Origin: Pseudoalteromonas galatheae
Lineage (GTDB): Bacteria > Pseudomonadota > Gammaproteobacteria > Enterobacterales > Alteromonadaceae
DNA: 64,000 nt
Direction of reading: 5' to 3'
Assembly: GCF_005886105.2 (NCBI RefSeq)
Contig: NZ_PNCO02000001.1
Coordinates: 1,733,001 to 1,797,000 of the forward strand
The position numbers and the translations under genes are program-made. This document shows, piece by piece, positions 38,824 through 47,453 of the stretch; position 1 is the stretch's first letter; every line of letters begins with the position of its first letter. The notes below the pieces were generated by a model. That model did no database searches. It was not told the origin of the DNA and saw only the letters and a program-made list of their open reading frames with translations.

Positions 38824-39002
38824 TATCTATACTCATCTTTTCGGCGATTAAATGCTTGTAATTTTTCTCGTAAGCCTTGGATTGGTTTTATTTCTTCTAC
38901 CAATTGCTTATATTCGGACGCTCTAGTACCAATAATTTGTCCGTTATCTGTGCGTAAACTCGAACATAAACCATTTTGGGGCGAAAAAGTGTGCCGATTC
39001 AT
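38823..39002 (-). CDS. Hypothetical small protein (59 aa), first gene of a micro-operon
   Basis: Short basic protein starting MNRHTFSPQNGLCSS and ending LREKLQAFNRRKDEYR. The ATG (complement of 39000-39002) has GGGAG 7 bases upstream, and its stop overlaps the next ATG as TAATG. These two signals support a real gene despite its size. No family recognised. The C-terminal half is a likely charged helix. Confidence 0.6.
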   Translation of the reverse strand: MNRHTFSPQNGLCSSLRTDNGQIIGTRASEYKQLVEEIKPIQGLREKLQAFNRRKDEYR

Positions 39003-39160
39003 GTTGCGACTCCCACCAAAAATTCCGTTATGTACGAGGTTATGCGAAAAAGCTGAATAAATAAATTACATCACATTACAGTAGCTAATTATGAACAGGA
39101 TTTTGTGAAAGTCAGGATCAATAGTAAACTTCGCTCATCTTAATTCAGACAGAGACCATA

Positions 39161-39868
39161 GTGGAACAAATCACTATCGAGCCCATCGGCTTTATCCAAT
39201 CTCCTTATAAACAGAAGTTCGCTATTCCAAGGCAACCAAGGCTTGTTCCTGAAGCAAAAGCTAAGCTTAGATTTGTTGGCGAATTTAACCGCGAAGAGTT
39301 TGTTCGTGGTATTGAAGAATTTACGCATATCTGGTTGTTATTTCGCTTTCATGAAACCGCTGATAAAGGTTACTCTGCGCTTGTACGCCCGCCAAGACTC
39401 GGTGGTAATGAGCGCAAGGGCGTGTTTGCGACTAGAGCGACTTTTCGACCCAACGGGATTGGCATGAGTGCGGTAAAGCTCGAGGGCGTAGAATATAAAA
39501 ATGGCCAGCTTGATCTGTTACTCTCTGGTGTAGATTTATTGGACGGTACACCAATCATTGATATTAAGCCGTACCTTCGCTATTCAGATGCTTTGGTGGA
39601 TGCCACAGCTGGCTTTGCTGATACTCGGCCAGAAACCCAAATGTCTGTTAGCTTTTCAGACGAGGCTATTGTTTTTATTGAAAAACAGAAAAACTATCCC
39701 GAACTTCGACAGTTCATTACCAATGTACTGAAGCAAGACCCCCGCCCGGCTTATAAAAAGAAACGCACATCGCAGCAAGACTATGGTATGAGTTTGTATG
39801 ATTTTAATATCCGCTGGACAGTAGATGGTGAGCATAACCATGTCACTGAAATTTCGTTAGCAAAATAG
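39161..39868 (+). CDS. trmO: tRNA (N6-threonylcarbamoyladenosine-N6)-methyltransferase TrmO
   Basis: SAM-dependent enzyme of 235 aa that methylates t6A37 of some threonine tRNAs. UPF0066/TsaA marks: EPIGFIQSPYKQKFAIPRQP at the start, FTHIWLLFRFHE (near 52), RPPRLGGNERKGVFATRATFRPNGIGMS (SAM and dimer site) and LDGTPIIDIKPYLRYSD. The C-terminal domain ends with the tRNA-contact part RPAYKKKRTSQQDYG. Uses a GTG start. Confidence 0.94.
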   Translation: MEQITIEPIGFIQSPYKQKFAIPRQPRLVPEAKAKLRFVGEFNREEFVRGIEEFTHIWLLFRFHETADKGYSALVRPPRLGGNERKGVFATRATFRPNGIGMSAVKLEGVEYKNGQLDLLLSGVDLLDGTPIIDIKPYLRYSDALVDATAGFADTRPETQMSVSFSDEAIVFIEKQKNYPELRQFITNVLKQDPRPAYKKKRTSQQDYGMSLYDFNIRWTVDGEHNHVTEISLAK

Positions 39869-39999
39869 CAAATTCAGCGGCTTGCCAATAAACTTATAAA
39901 TTATGAAGATGTTTAGGTATTAAAGCTTTTTAAGCGGCTACTGCACTGCTAGAATAGCCGCCAATAAGAGAACAATAAGTAACTTATACTGGAATAAGA

Positions 40000-41727
40000 A
40001 TGCGTACGAGTGAATATATATTGGCGACTCAAAAAGAGACGCCGTCTGATGCAGAGGTGGTAAGCCACCAGCTAATGCTTAGAGCGGGTATGATCCGTAA
40101 ATTGGCTTCAGGTCTTTATACTTGGCTACCATCAGGCCTAAAAGTTTTCCGCAAAGTAGAGAGAATTGTCCGTGAAGAAATGGACAAAGCGGGAGCGATT
40201 GAGCTGCTAATGCCAGTGATCCAGCCTGCAGAGCTATGGGAAGAGTCAGGCCGTTGGGAACAGTTTGGTCCTGAACTACTTCGTATTAATGACCGTCATG
40301 GCCGTCCATTTGCACTTGGTCCAACGCATGAAGAAGTGATCACTGATCTTGTACGACGCGAAATCAACAGCTATAAGCAACTGCCAATCACACTGTATCA
40401 AGTCAGTACTAAAGTACGTGACGAAGTTCGTCCACGTTTTGGTGTGATGCGCGCACGTGAGTTCACCATGAAAGACGCCTATTCATTCCACATGACTGAT
40501 GAGTGTCTTGAAAAAACGTACCACAAAATGTTCCAAGCTTACTGTAACATTTTTGATCGTTTAGGCGTTGACTACCGTCCAGTTATTGCAGACAGTGGTT
40601 CAATTGGCGGTAACCTATCCCACGAGTTCCATGTACTTGCAGAGTCTGGTGAAGATGCGATCGCATTCAGTGATGAAAGTGACTACGCTGCAAACATTGA
40701 AAAGGCAGAAGCGCTTGCACCAAATGAAACTCGCCCTGCGCCAAGTAAAGAACTTAATACGTTTGACACACCAGAAGCTTTCACCATCGCTGAACTAAAA
40801 GCAAAACATGGTGTTAAACCACACCGCGGTGTTAAAACACTCATCGTGTATGGCGCACCAGACGAAGACGGTAAACGTGGTCTTGTCGCGCTTATCGTTC
40901 GTGGCGACCATGACCTAAATGAGCTGAAAGCTGAGAAATTAGCACAAGTGGATTCACCGCTTGAGATGGCGAGCGAAGAAGACATTGTTAACGCTATTGG
41001 TGCAAAGCCAGGGTCTTTGGGACCTGTTGGTCTTTCAATGCCTATTATTGTCGATCGTAGCGCAGCTATCATGGCTGATTTTGTTGCTGGTGCAAACAAA
41101 GATGGTGTCCATTACAGTGGCATTAACTGGGACAGAGACGTAAGCGCTTATACTGTTGAAGATATCCGTAACGTGGTTGAAGGCGATCCAAGCCCTTGTG
41201 GTAAAGGTAAAATCCTTATCAAACGTGGTATCGAAGTAGGTCACGTGTTCCAACTTGGTACTAAGTACTCTGAAGCAATGAAAGCTGGTGTACTTGGCGA
41301 AGAAGGGAAAAACCAAACATTAACCATGGGTTGTTATGGTATTGGCGTTTCTCGTATCGTTGCCGCAGCAATCGAACAAAATAACGATGATTACGGTATC
41401 AAATGGCCTGTTGCTATTGCGCCATTTGAGTTGGCAATCGTGCCAATGAATATGCATAAGTCTCACCGTATTCCAGAGATCGCAGAAAAGTTCTATGCAG
41501 ATCTACAAAATGCAGGAATTGATGTGTTATTTGACGACCGTAAAGAGCGTCCGGGCGTTATGTTTAACGATATGGAACTTATCGGTATTCCATACACCCT
41601 AGTGATTGGTGAGCGTAACCTTGATGAAAATAAGGTTGAGCTGAAAAATCGTCAAACGGGCGAAAAACTGATGCTGGATATTGGATCTGCGGTTGAAACA
41701 ATCGTTAATGCAATTAAAAGCAAATAA
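40000..41727 (+). CDS. proS: Prolyl-tRNA synthetase, bacterial type with editing domain
   Basis: Class II synthetase of 575 aa. Motif 1-2 region ([63 protein letters not shown]), the inserted YbaK-like editing domain at about 225-400 ([35 protein letters not shown]), motif 3 [15 protein letters not shown] and the HGTP anticodon domain. A GCGGCTA/TAGCCGC inverted repeat lies at 39934-39961 in its leader. A strong terminator follows. Confidence 0.97.
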   Translation: MRTSEYILATQKETPSDAEVVSHQLMLRAGMIRKLASGLYTWLPSGLKVFRKVERIVREEMDKAGAIELLMPVIQPAELWEESGRWEQFGPELLRINDRHGRPFALGPTHEEVITDLVRREINSYKQLPITLYQVSTKVRDEVRPRFGVMRAREFTMKDAYSFHMTDECLEKTYHKMFQAYCNIFDRLGVDYRPVIADSGSIGGNLSHEFHVLAESGEDAIAFSDESDYAANIEKAEALAPNETRPAPSKELNTFDTPEAFTIAELKAKHGVKPHRGVKTLIVYGAPDEDGKRGLVALIVRGDHDLNELKAEKLAQVDSPLEMASEEDIVNAIGAKPGSLGPVGLSMPIIVDRSAAIMADFVAGANKDGVHYSGINWDRDVSAYTVEDIRNVVEGDPSPCGKGKILIKRGIEVGHVFQLGTKYSEAMKAGVLGEEGKNQTLTMGCYGIGVSRIVAAAIEQNNDDYGIKWPVAIAPFELAIVPMNMHKSHRIPEIAEKFYADLQNAGIDVLFDDRKERPGVMFNDMELIGIPYTLVIGERNLDENKVELKNRQTGEKLMLDIGSAVETIVNAIKSK

Positions 41728-41748
41728 GCCTACTTAAAATTACATAAT

Positions 41749-41776
41749 AAAAGAGCATACATCTGTATGCTCTTTT
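41749..41776. terminator. Terminator of proS
   Basis: Perfect arms AAAAGAGCATACA / TGTATGCTCTTTT around 2 bases, with A and T tracts at the ends. Confidence 0.92.
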
Positions 41777-41858
41777 GTCATATTAGCTTCTCCTAACTGC
41801 CCCGCCACTGTCATCTTTGCCTCTTAGCATTGTCATTATTACGCTAAAGAGCCAAGCC

Positions 41859-42659
41859 ATGAAAACAACATACTATCCGAGTATTTGGATCTCAGACGTA
41901 CACTTGGGCTACAAGGACTGTAAAGCGAAGTTCTTGCTAGATTTTCTCAACAAAACTGAATGTGATGTACTCTATCTGGTTGGTGATATCGTTGATCTAT
42001 GGTCAATGAAACGCCAATTTTTTTGGGATCCATCCCACTATCAGGTATTAGAATGCATACAAAAAAAAGCGGGATCTGGTACACGCGTTATCTACATACC
42101 GGGTAATCACGACGAAACCTTCAGAAACTATGTTGGGCAAACGCTTTTTAAAGTCGAAGTACATAAAACCTTTATTCATACTACTTCCGCAGGTAAGCGG
42201 TTTTTATTACTGCACGGTGATGATTTTGACTCGGCAACAAGATACAACAAATTGATCAGTATTATTGGGGATGCCGCTTATGATTTTCTACTCTTCTTAA
42301 ATCGCTGGACCAATCGCGTACGACGTTTATATGGTGGTCATTATTGGTCGCTTGCATCTTGGCTGAAAAAGCGTGTGCATAAAGCCAGAGAGGCCATTGC
42401 TGCATTCGAGAATGCAGCAATTCATGAAGCGAGAAAACAAGGTGTCGACGGCATTATCTGCGGGCATATCCACCAACCGGAGATCCGTGTCGTAGATGGT
42501 ATTGTGTACTGCAACGATGGTGATTGGATAGAAAACTGCACGGCATTGGTTGAAAACCAAGAAGGTCGTATCGAATTGCTGCATTGGTCAGATGTACAGT
42601 CCGTTCTTAACGTAGTTGAAATTGAAAACATTGAAACCGACAATGTTGAAGCCGCTTAA
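41859..42659 (+). CDS. LpxH-like UDP-diacylglucosamine diphosphatase / metallophosphoesterase
   Basis: 266-aa calcineurin-like phosphoesterase with all metal motifs: SDVHLG, GDIVDLW, GNHDE, LHGDDFD and GHIHQPEIR. Length and motif spacing fit the LpxH/COG2908 group that cleaves UDP-2,3-diacylglucosamine to lipid X in lipid A synthesis. A variant subgroup with unclear substrate also exists, so the call is partly open. Start at ATG 41859 (AAAGAG upstream). Confidence 0.75.
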   Translation: MKTTYYPSIWISDVHLGYKDCKAKFLLDFLNKTECDVLYLVGDIVDLWSMKRQFFWDPSHYQVLECIQKKAGSGTRVIYIPGNHDETFRNYVGQTLFKVEVHKTFIHTTSAGKRFLLLHGDDFDSATRYNKLISIIGDAAYDFLLFLNRWTNRVRRLYGGHYWSLASWLKKRVHKAREAIAAFENAAIHEARKQGVDGIICGHIHQPEIRVVDGIVYCNDGDWIENCTALVENQEGRIELLHWSDVQSVLNVVEIENIETDNVEAA

Positions 42660-42681
42660 TTAGCGGCTTCAGTTCTTCCAA

Positions 42682-43063
42682 TTACTCTTCTTTTAATAAC
42701 TTATGCAGTAAATCAATACGCTTGTTAATACGTTTGTTTTGCGCGTACGACTCTGCGCTTGCGCTCATCATTAAAATCCAAAAGATGTATAATACCAATT
42801 GAATTAATTCTCTAATCAATTTGAAGGGTGAAATAGCATATTAGCTTCGTTAAAAATTTCTCATTTAGAACAACTAAATAGCAAAATTTTTGCCTTGCCT
42901 ATATGGAGATAGGTACCTTAGCGGTAGCAGGACGCGAGAGCGGTGCTACTAAAGCTATTTCCCCGCTTCAAGATAGATCATTTACTTAATACAACTGGTA
43001 TAAAACGGGTTGTTCAATAATTTCTGGATAGCGATAAATTAAAAACACTATTGCCTCTAGCAT
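42682..43063 (-). pseudogene. Small membrane protein gene apparently split by the repeat
   Basis: Removing the repeat (keeping one TATA) joins an N-terminal frame (43063 down to the element, MLEAIVFLIYRYPEIIEQP) in phase with a C-terminal frame (VLYIFWILMMSASAES, then AQNKRINKRIDLLHKLLKEE, stop at 42682-42684). The joined product would have about 56 aa with one hydrophobic helix and a charged tail. As it stands the N-terminal piece stops inside the element at TAA. The gene is inferred, not matched to a family. Confidence 0.45.
42792..43001. repeat. MITE-like repeat, copy 2
   Basis: 210 bp, about 98% identical by eye to 12568-12778: one base is missing in the GGGAGATAGG segment and two substitutions are seen. 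The same imperfect terminal inverted repeats. The flanks GATG-TATA and TATA-AAACGGG suggest a TATA (or TA) target duplication. Confidence 0.85.
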
Positions 43064-43102
43064 ACCGATATTCAGGTAGAATCGCCGCTTTTGTCAAGTG
43101 TG

Positions 43103-44251
43103 TTATATCACAAATGTGGTCATTGCCCAGACAATAATACCGATAATAAACACTAGACTGCCATATTGAAAGTGCCTCACCATTGGGAACACCGCTTTAT
43201 CCGTGCGCTCAATAGACAAAGGATATTGCCAATGCGTTAACGCAAGTAAAAGTGGCTCGGCTTCTACGCTCATGCCAGAGAGTGAAACCGTCGCGCCATA
43301 CTCAGTATCAAAGACCAAATCAACAACGTGATTACGACGAGTCGACGCGGTTAACATATCCAAGTCGCTGACTATAAACGTATTCCAGTGTACCTTTATA
43401 TCGTTAACTTCATCCTTTGTTACCTCTCGTGCTTGTTTATCTGTAAACAGTAACGCAGGTAAAAACAAGCTATCTTCCTCAACCTTAATTTCGTTACAGG
43501 GTGAGTGATAGACAAAATAGTGTTTATTACTAATAAGTAAAGACGTCAACCAATAGCTCAAGTACGTGAGCACCAAAAATACCAAACCAGCTATGTAATT
43601 TTGTGACGAGTAAAGAATAAAGCAGGTCATTAGAGCAAAAGCCCCTACCACCATCCAAGCAATATGCTGCTTATGCTTAGGCGTCGGTAGTGCACATCGT
43701 AATACAGAGAATCGCGCTTCAATATCGCGATTGCGATTCATAAACAAAGGAAATAATCTTGCAAGGCTAGTTGGAGTTGAGCGCGTAGCTGATCTTCTAT
43801 TTGCATCCGCGCCTGCCGTTGGTTGAACGTTATGGTCAAGATCTGATGCAGACAAAAGCGCGGTGAGTTTATCAGCTTGCCGCAAACACGAAAATGAATA
43901 GACCGCAGGTTCTTCACTTTCTGAAAGATAACTTATACCAATATAATTGAGTTGCTTGTTACCACCCGAAGATACATCAGTCACTGTTGAAAGCGGTATC
44001 ACACACTCGTCTATTCGCCGAATATTTATATTCAATAACGATAGTTGTTTAGTGATTACAAACTGCTTTTGTGCAGGGTCAAACATTAAACGATTACGGT
44101 ATGAAAATAGTAACAAAGAAATCACTAAGTAGATCAGAGCTTCCAAAAAGCTTGACCCGACTAAGTGAAAAACCGACGATAACAAGAATAAAATGGCAAT
44201 GCCGTTAGTTACTGATTCACTGACTGACTTAAGTACTGAGGTTGATGTCAT
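43103..44251 (-). CDS. Hypothetical membrane protein
   Basis: 382-aa integral membrane protein that I do not recognise. Hydrophobic helices lie near residues 16-48 (two), 198-240 (two) and at the C-terminus (LVFIIGIIVWAMTTFVI), with soluble beta-rich segments between that resemble PH-like membrane domains (DPAQKQFVITKQLSLL; VYHSPCNEIKVEEDSLFLP). The two halves may be repeats of a TM pair plus one beta domain. AAGGA lies before the ATG. No clear operon partner. Confidence 0.7.
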   Translation of the reverse strand: MTSTSVLKSVSESVTNGIAILFLLSSVFHLVGSSFLEALIYLVISLLLFSYRNRLMFDPAQKQFVITKQLSLLNINIRRIDECVIPLSTVTDVSSGGNKQLNYIGISYLSESEEPAVYSFSCLRQADKLTALLSASDLDHNVQPTAGADANRRSATRSTPTSLARLFPLFMNRNRDIEARFSVLRCALPTPKHKQHIAWMVVGAFALMTCFILYSSQNYIAGLVFLVLTYLSYWLTSLLISNKHYFVYHSPCNEIKVEEDSLFLPALLFTDKQAREVTKDEVNDIKVHWNTFIVSDLDMLTASTRRNHVVDLVFDTEYGATVSLSGMSVEAEPLLLALTHWQYPLSIERTDKAVFPMVRHFQYGSLVFIIGIIVWAMTTFVI

Positions 44252-44406
44252 CCTACATTCCTTGAGTGACTAAAATTGAAACCTACGACTTCCGCAAGCT
44301 ATCCAAATAAACAGCAGGCTAAATTACAGAAAGTTAAGCGCTGAATAGAGCGTTTATCGTACAGAAAAACGCCATAATTCTCAATGACTCACACCTAGCT
44401 CAAACT

Positions 44407-45615
44407 TTACCTAAACAATACGGTTTCTTTATTAAACCATTTAACGCAGCACACGAGTAACCCCGCCGCTAAAACGGCAGAAGCACCAAAAATTAACGCA
44501 ACGTAGCCATAATCAACGGTGCCTTTGATGATTTCTTTTATCGCTAATGCGACATTGGTAATTGGGATCAATGCGGTTTTTGCGGTTAGTTCCATATTTG
44601 GCATTAAGGACATAACAATCGGTATGAAGATCCCCATGCTGAGTGGTCCCATGTAGTTTTGTGCTTCTTTAAAGGTTCTGGCGTAAATTGAAATGGCAAG
44701 TGTTAGCGATGAAAGCATCACAGCAACAGGGAGCAACAACGCAAAAATCAACACAAAGTCTAATAATGCAACCGACGAGAAGGCGTTTTTAATTACGTCT
44801 AGCTCGACAAAGCTACTGGCAACCCCTATCCACAGCGCCATGCTGGAGACCGTGATAAGCGCGCAGAATATCGAACTGCTCAATACAGTTAAAAACTTAC
44901 CTAGCACCAGCTCTGTGCGAGAGATTGGTGTTAATAGCAGCGTCTCTAAGGTGCCACGCTCTTTCTCTCCAGCGCCTAAATCAATAGCTGGATAGCTTGC
45001 CCCCATCAATACCAGCGGAATCAACATATAAGGGATAAATGCACCTAACTTCTCGCCTAAATTTTCGCGTTTGTCAGCAGTATCCACTTTAGCAATCGAT
45101 ATGGGTTGGAGCACTGCCGCTTGCTCCGCTTGCGACAACCCCAGTGAGGTTAACTTCGCCGCTCTGAGTTCATCAGAAAACTTCTTAGCAAGTTTAGACA
45201 AGCGGTCGTAAATAAAGTTGATAGATTGCGCATCGTTAAACACGATTTTCCATTCACTTTTTACGCCAGACTCCAGATTTTCAACCGGATCGGATGGAAT
45301 AAAAACCCCAACATCGATCACGCCACTTCGTACCGCATCACTCAGCGCTTCGACACTATCAAGCTTGAGCTCACCAGTATATTTCTTAAAACTTTTATGA
45401 TAAAAAACCTGCTCAGAGAACTTTTCAGCATAGGCTTCATTTGCGATGTAATACGTATGAACTTCTTGCTCCGCTTCCATAGCGGCTTGTGATGCCATAA
45501 AGCCTACTAACGCCATAATCACTGGAAATACCAACATCGGCAGTGCAATCACAAAGAATAGTGTTTTGCGGTCGCGCAGCAGCTCTCTAATTTCTTTTAA
45601 AAATACCTCAAACAT
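44407..45615 (-). CDS. natB: ABC exporter permease (NatB type)
   Basis: 402-aa permease of the ABC2 family. First TM helix at residues 20-40 (LFFVIALPMLVFPVIMALV), a periplasmic domain of about 150 residues, then five or six helices, with GAGEKERGTLETLLLTPISRTELVLGKFL as the cytoplasmic coupling motif. It matches NatB, which with NatA exports sodium in Bacillus; the substrate here is unproved. Overlaps natA by 8 bases. Confidence 0.88.
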   Translation of the reverse strand: MFEVFLKEIRELLRDRKTLFFVIALPMLVFPVIMALVGFMASQAAMEAEQEVHTYYIANEAYAEKFSEQVFYHKSFKKYTGELKLDSVEALSDAVRSGVIDVGVFIPSDPVENLESGVKSEWKIVFNDAQSINFIYDRLSKLAKKFSDELRAAKLTSLGLSQAEQAAVLQPISIAKVDTADKRENLGEKLGAFIPYMLIPLVLMGASYPAIDLGAGEKERGTLETLLLTPISRTELVLGKFLTVLSSSIFCALITVSSMALWIGVASSFVELDVIKNAFSSVALLDFVLIFALLLPVAVMLSSLTLAISIYARTFKEAQNYMGPLSMGIFIPIVMSLMPNMELTAKTALIPITNVALAIKEIIKGTVDYGYVALIFGASAVLAAGLLVCCVKWFNKETVLFR

Positions 45616-46393
45616 GCTGTGCTCCCGTCAACAAGTTCAAAAATGCCTGATTTAGCTCTTCACTTTGCCCTTTCGTTTTGAAATCAGCCAAGCTGCCATC
45701 AAAGCAGGTGATCCCTTTATCAATAACAGACACTCTATCGCACAATAACGCGACTTCATCTAAGTGGTGGGTAGAAAATATAACGGGTGTACCACGCGCT
45801 TTGAGGTCGCGAATAAAAGAGATAACTGTTTGTGTAGTCATAATATCAAGGCCGGTCGTAGGCTCATCTAGTACCACCACTTTAGGGCTATGTACCACCG
45901 CCCGTGCAATATTGGTCTTTTGTTTCATACCGGTCGATAGGTGTTCAGCCCTTTTATCTAGAAAGGTTTCCATCTCTAGGCGCTGAAATAGCTCATCGCA
46001 TTTCGCTTTTAATGCTTTTCCTTTTAAACCATGAAGTCGTGCAAAATATTCAACATTTTCTTTGGCGGTAAGACGTCCATATAAACCAGTTGACCCTGAT
46101 AAAAAACCGATGGCTTTGCGTGCAACAACAGGCTTTTTCACAATATCCTGACCATCCACTAAGATAGTACCGGCATCCGGCGTCAGCGCTGTTGAGAGCA
46201 TACGCAAAGTGGTGGTTTTTCCCGCCCCATTGGGGCCCAGCAATCCAAGTACTTCGCCTTGTCCACAGTGCAGGTTAACCTCTTCTACACTGTGAAAAAA
46301 GCCATCACGCTCGCGAGGATCCGTCTGACTCTTTTTCTTTTTGTGTTCGCGAGTCAAGGCGAAGCGTTTTTTTAATCCATTGATAGCTATCAT
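45608..46393 (-). CDS. natA: ABC exporter ATP-binding protein (NatA type)
   Basis: 261-aa ATPase. Walker A GLLGPNGAGKTTTLRML (near 52), Q-loop GFLSGSTGLYGRLT, signature LSTGMKQKTNIARAV (near 157), Walker B VVVLDEPTTGLD and switch His in IFSTHHLDE. An extra N-terminal charged stretch (REHKKKKSQTDPRERDGFF) is unusual. It pairs with the overlapping permease gene and starts 1 base after the DUF3025 stop. Confidence 0.93.
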   Translation of the reverse strand: MIAINGLKKRFALTREHKKKKSQTDPRERDGFFHSVEEVNLHCGQGEVLGLLGPNGAGKTTTLRMLSTALTPDAGTILVDGQDIVKKPVVARKAIGFLSGSTGLYGRLTAKENVEYFARLHGLKGKALKAKCDELFQRLEMETFLDKRAEHLSTGMKQKTNIARAVVHSPKVVVLDEPTTGLDIMTTQTVISFIRDLKARGTPVIFSTHHLDEVALLCDRVSVIDKGITCFDGSLADFKTKGQSEELNQAFLNLLTGAQHV

Positions 46394-46394
46394 G

Positions 46395-47219
46395 CTATTT
46401 CCTTCTTTTCGGCCTGAAATAGTCCGTATTTTGATAAAATTCTAAATCTTGTGGCTCATGCCAGTTTGGGATCCCAAGCAGCGGAATGGGTGACATTTTG
46501 GTATTGTCTTCAAGCAGCCCATCATTGATCAGTGCGACCAATTTATCATCTAAGCAACGATATTGTTCGCTTAGTGAAAGTTGCCAAAATGCAGCATCAA
46601 CATTGATACATACCAGTTTTCCCGTTAGCCCAATAAAGGGATTGGTTAGCATCTCGTAGTTTGCATGGCCAAATACAAAAGGCTTTAGGTTTTGCTGCCA
46701 TTCTGAGCGATTATCGTAAAATACATTCTGCCATTGGTGTGATTTAAAGGCATCACGCCATTTATCATCATCGATTGCCAACACCAAACCACACTCATCA
46801 AAAAGTGTTAACGCATTGCGCTTTTTACTTCGCTGCTTTAAACCAAACTGTGCTATTTCTTCGATATGTAGGGCATTTAACAAAGCTTTTGTTTTAGGGA
46901 ATAAACACCAAATCAACGCGCCAAATAAATCGTGCCAATTTTGACTACGCGTCGGTACCTGATGGGTTTCAAAGATAATCTCTTCATAGTATTTATCGCC
47001 AAAATCTATCGTTTCATCGGCCACAAAGCGGGTATCATACTGTTGCAAGCTAATGCTGTTTACGTGCGAAGACAACCACTGGGGGCTTGGCCAGTCTTGT
47101 TGGCTTTTTAAGTCAAAAAGCTGATTTAAATGGGAAAATGGCTCAGCATGTAAACATGCGACCTGCCACGCCTCAGGCGCTGTAAACTTTTTCATTTGAT
47201 TGAGATACTTATCATGCAA
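46395..47219 (-). CDS. DUF3025 family protein
   Basis: 274-aa protein of DUF3025. Diagnostic segments are YYEEIIFETHQVPTRSQNWHDLFGALIWCLFPKTKALLN (near 80-118) and FGHANYEMLTNPFIGLTGK (near 190). Function unknown, though family members are often near transport or redox genes. First gene of a likely operon with natA-natB. The start could instead be the ATG 24 bases downstream, since neither has a clear ribosome site. Confidence 0.85.
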   Translation of the reverse strand: MHDKYLNQMKKFTAPEAWQVACLHAEPFSHLNQLFDLKSQQDWPSPQWLSSHVNSISLQQYDTRFVADETIDFGDKYYEEIIFETHQVPTRSQNWHDLFGALIWCLFPKTKALLNALHIEEIAQFGLKQRSKKRNALTLFDECGLVLAIDDDKWRDAFKSHQWQNVFYDNRSEWQQNLKPFVFGHANYEMLTNPFIGLTGKLVCINVDAAFWQLSLSEQYRCLDDKLVALINDGLLEDNTKMSPIPLLGIPNWHEPQDLEFYQNTDYFRPKRRK

Positions 47220-47453
47220 TTAGCCGACTATTTTACTGAAGCGCCTGATACTTGGCAAAAGCCAATTGTAAATGAGCGTAACAGGCTAAATCGTATGCTA
47301 AAATTAAGGTAATTATTAAAAATTGTGCTGTGTTCTGTTCCAACTACGGATTTTCATTCATTTCGATCTCCTCTAGCCGTCTTGTCCCGCTCGAACTTTT
47401 ACGCATTTTATGTTACTACTTATGGGTTCCTAACAAGTAAAAGAAAGGCAATT

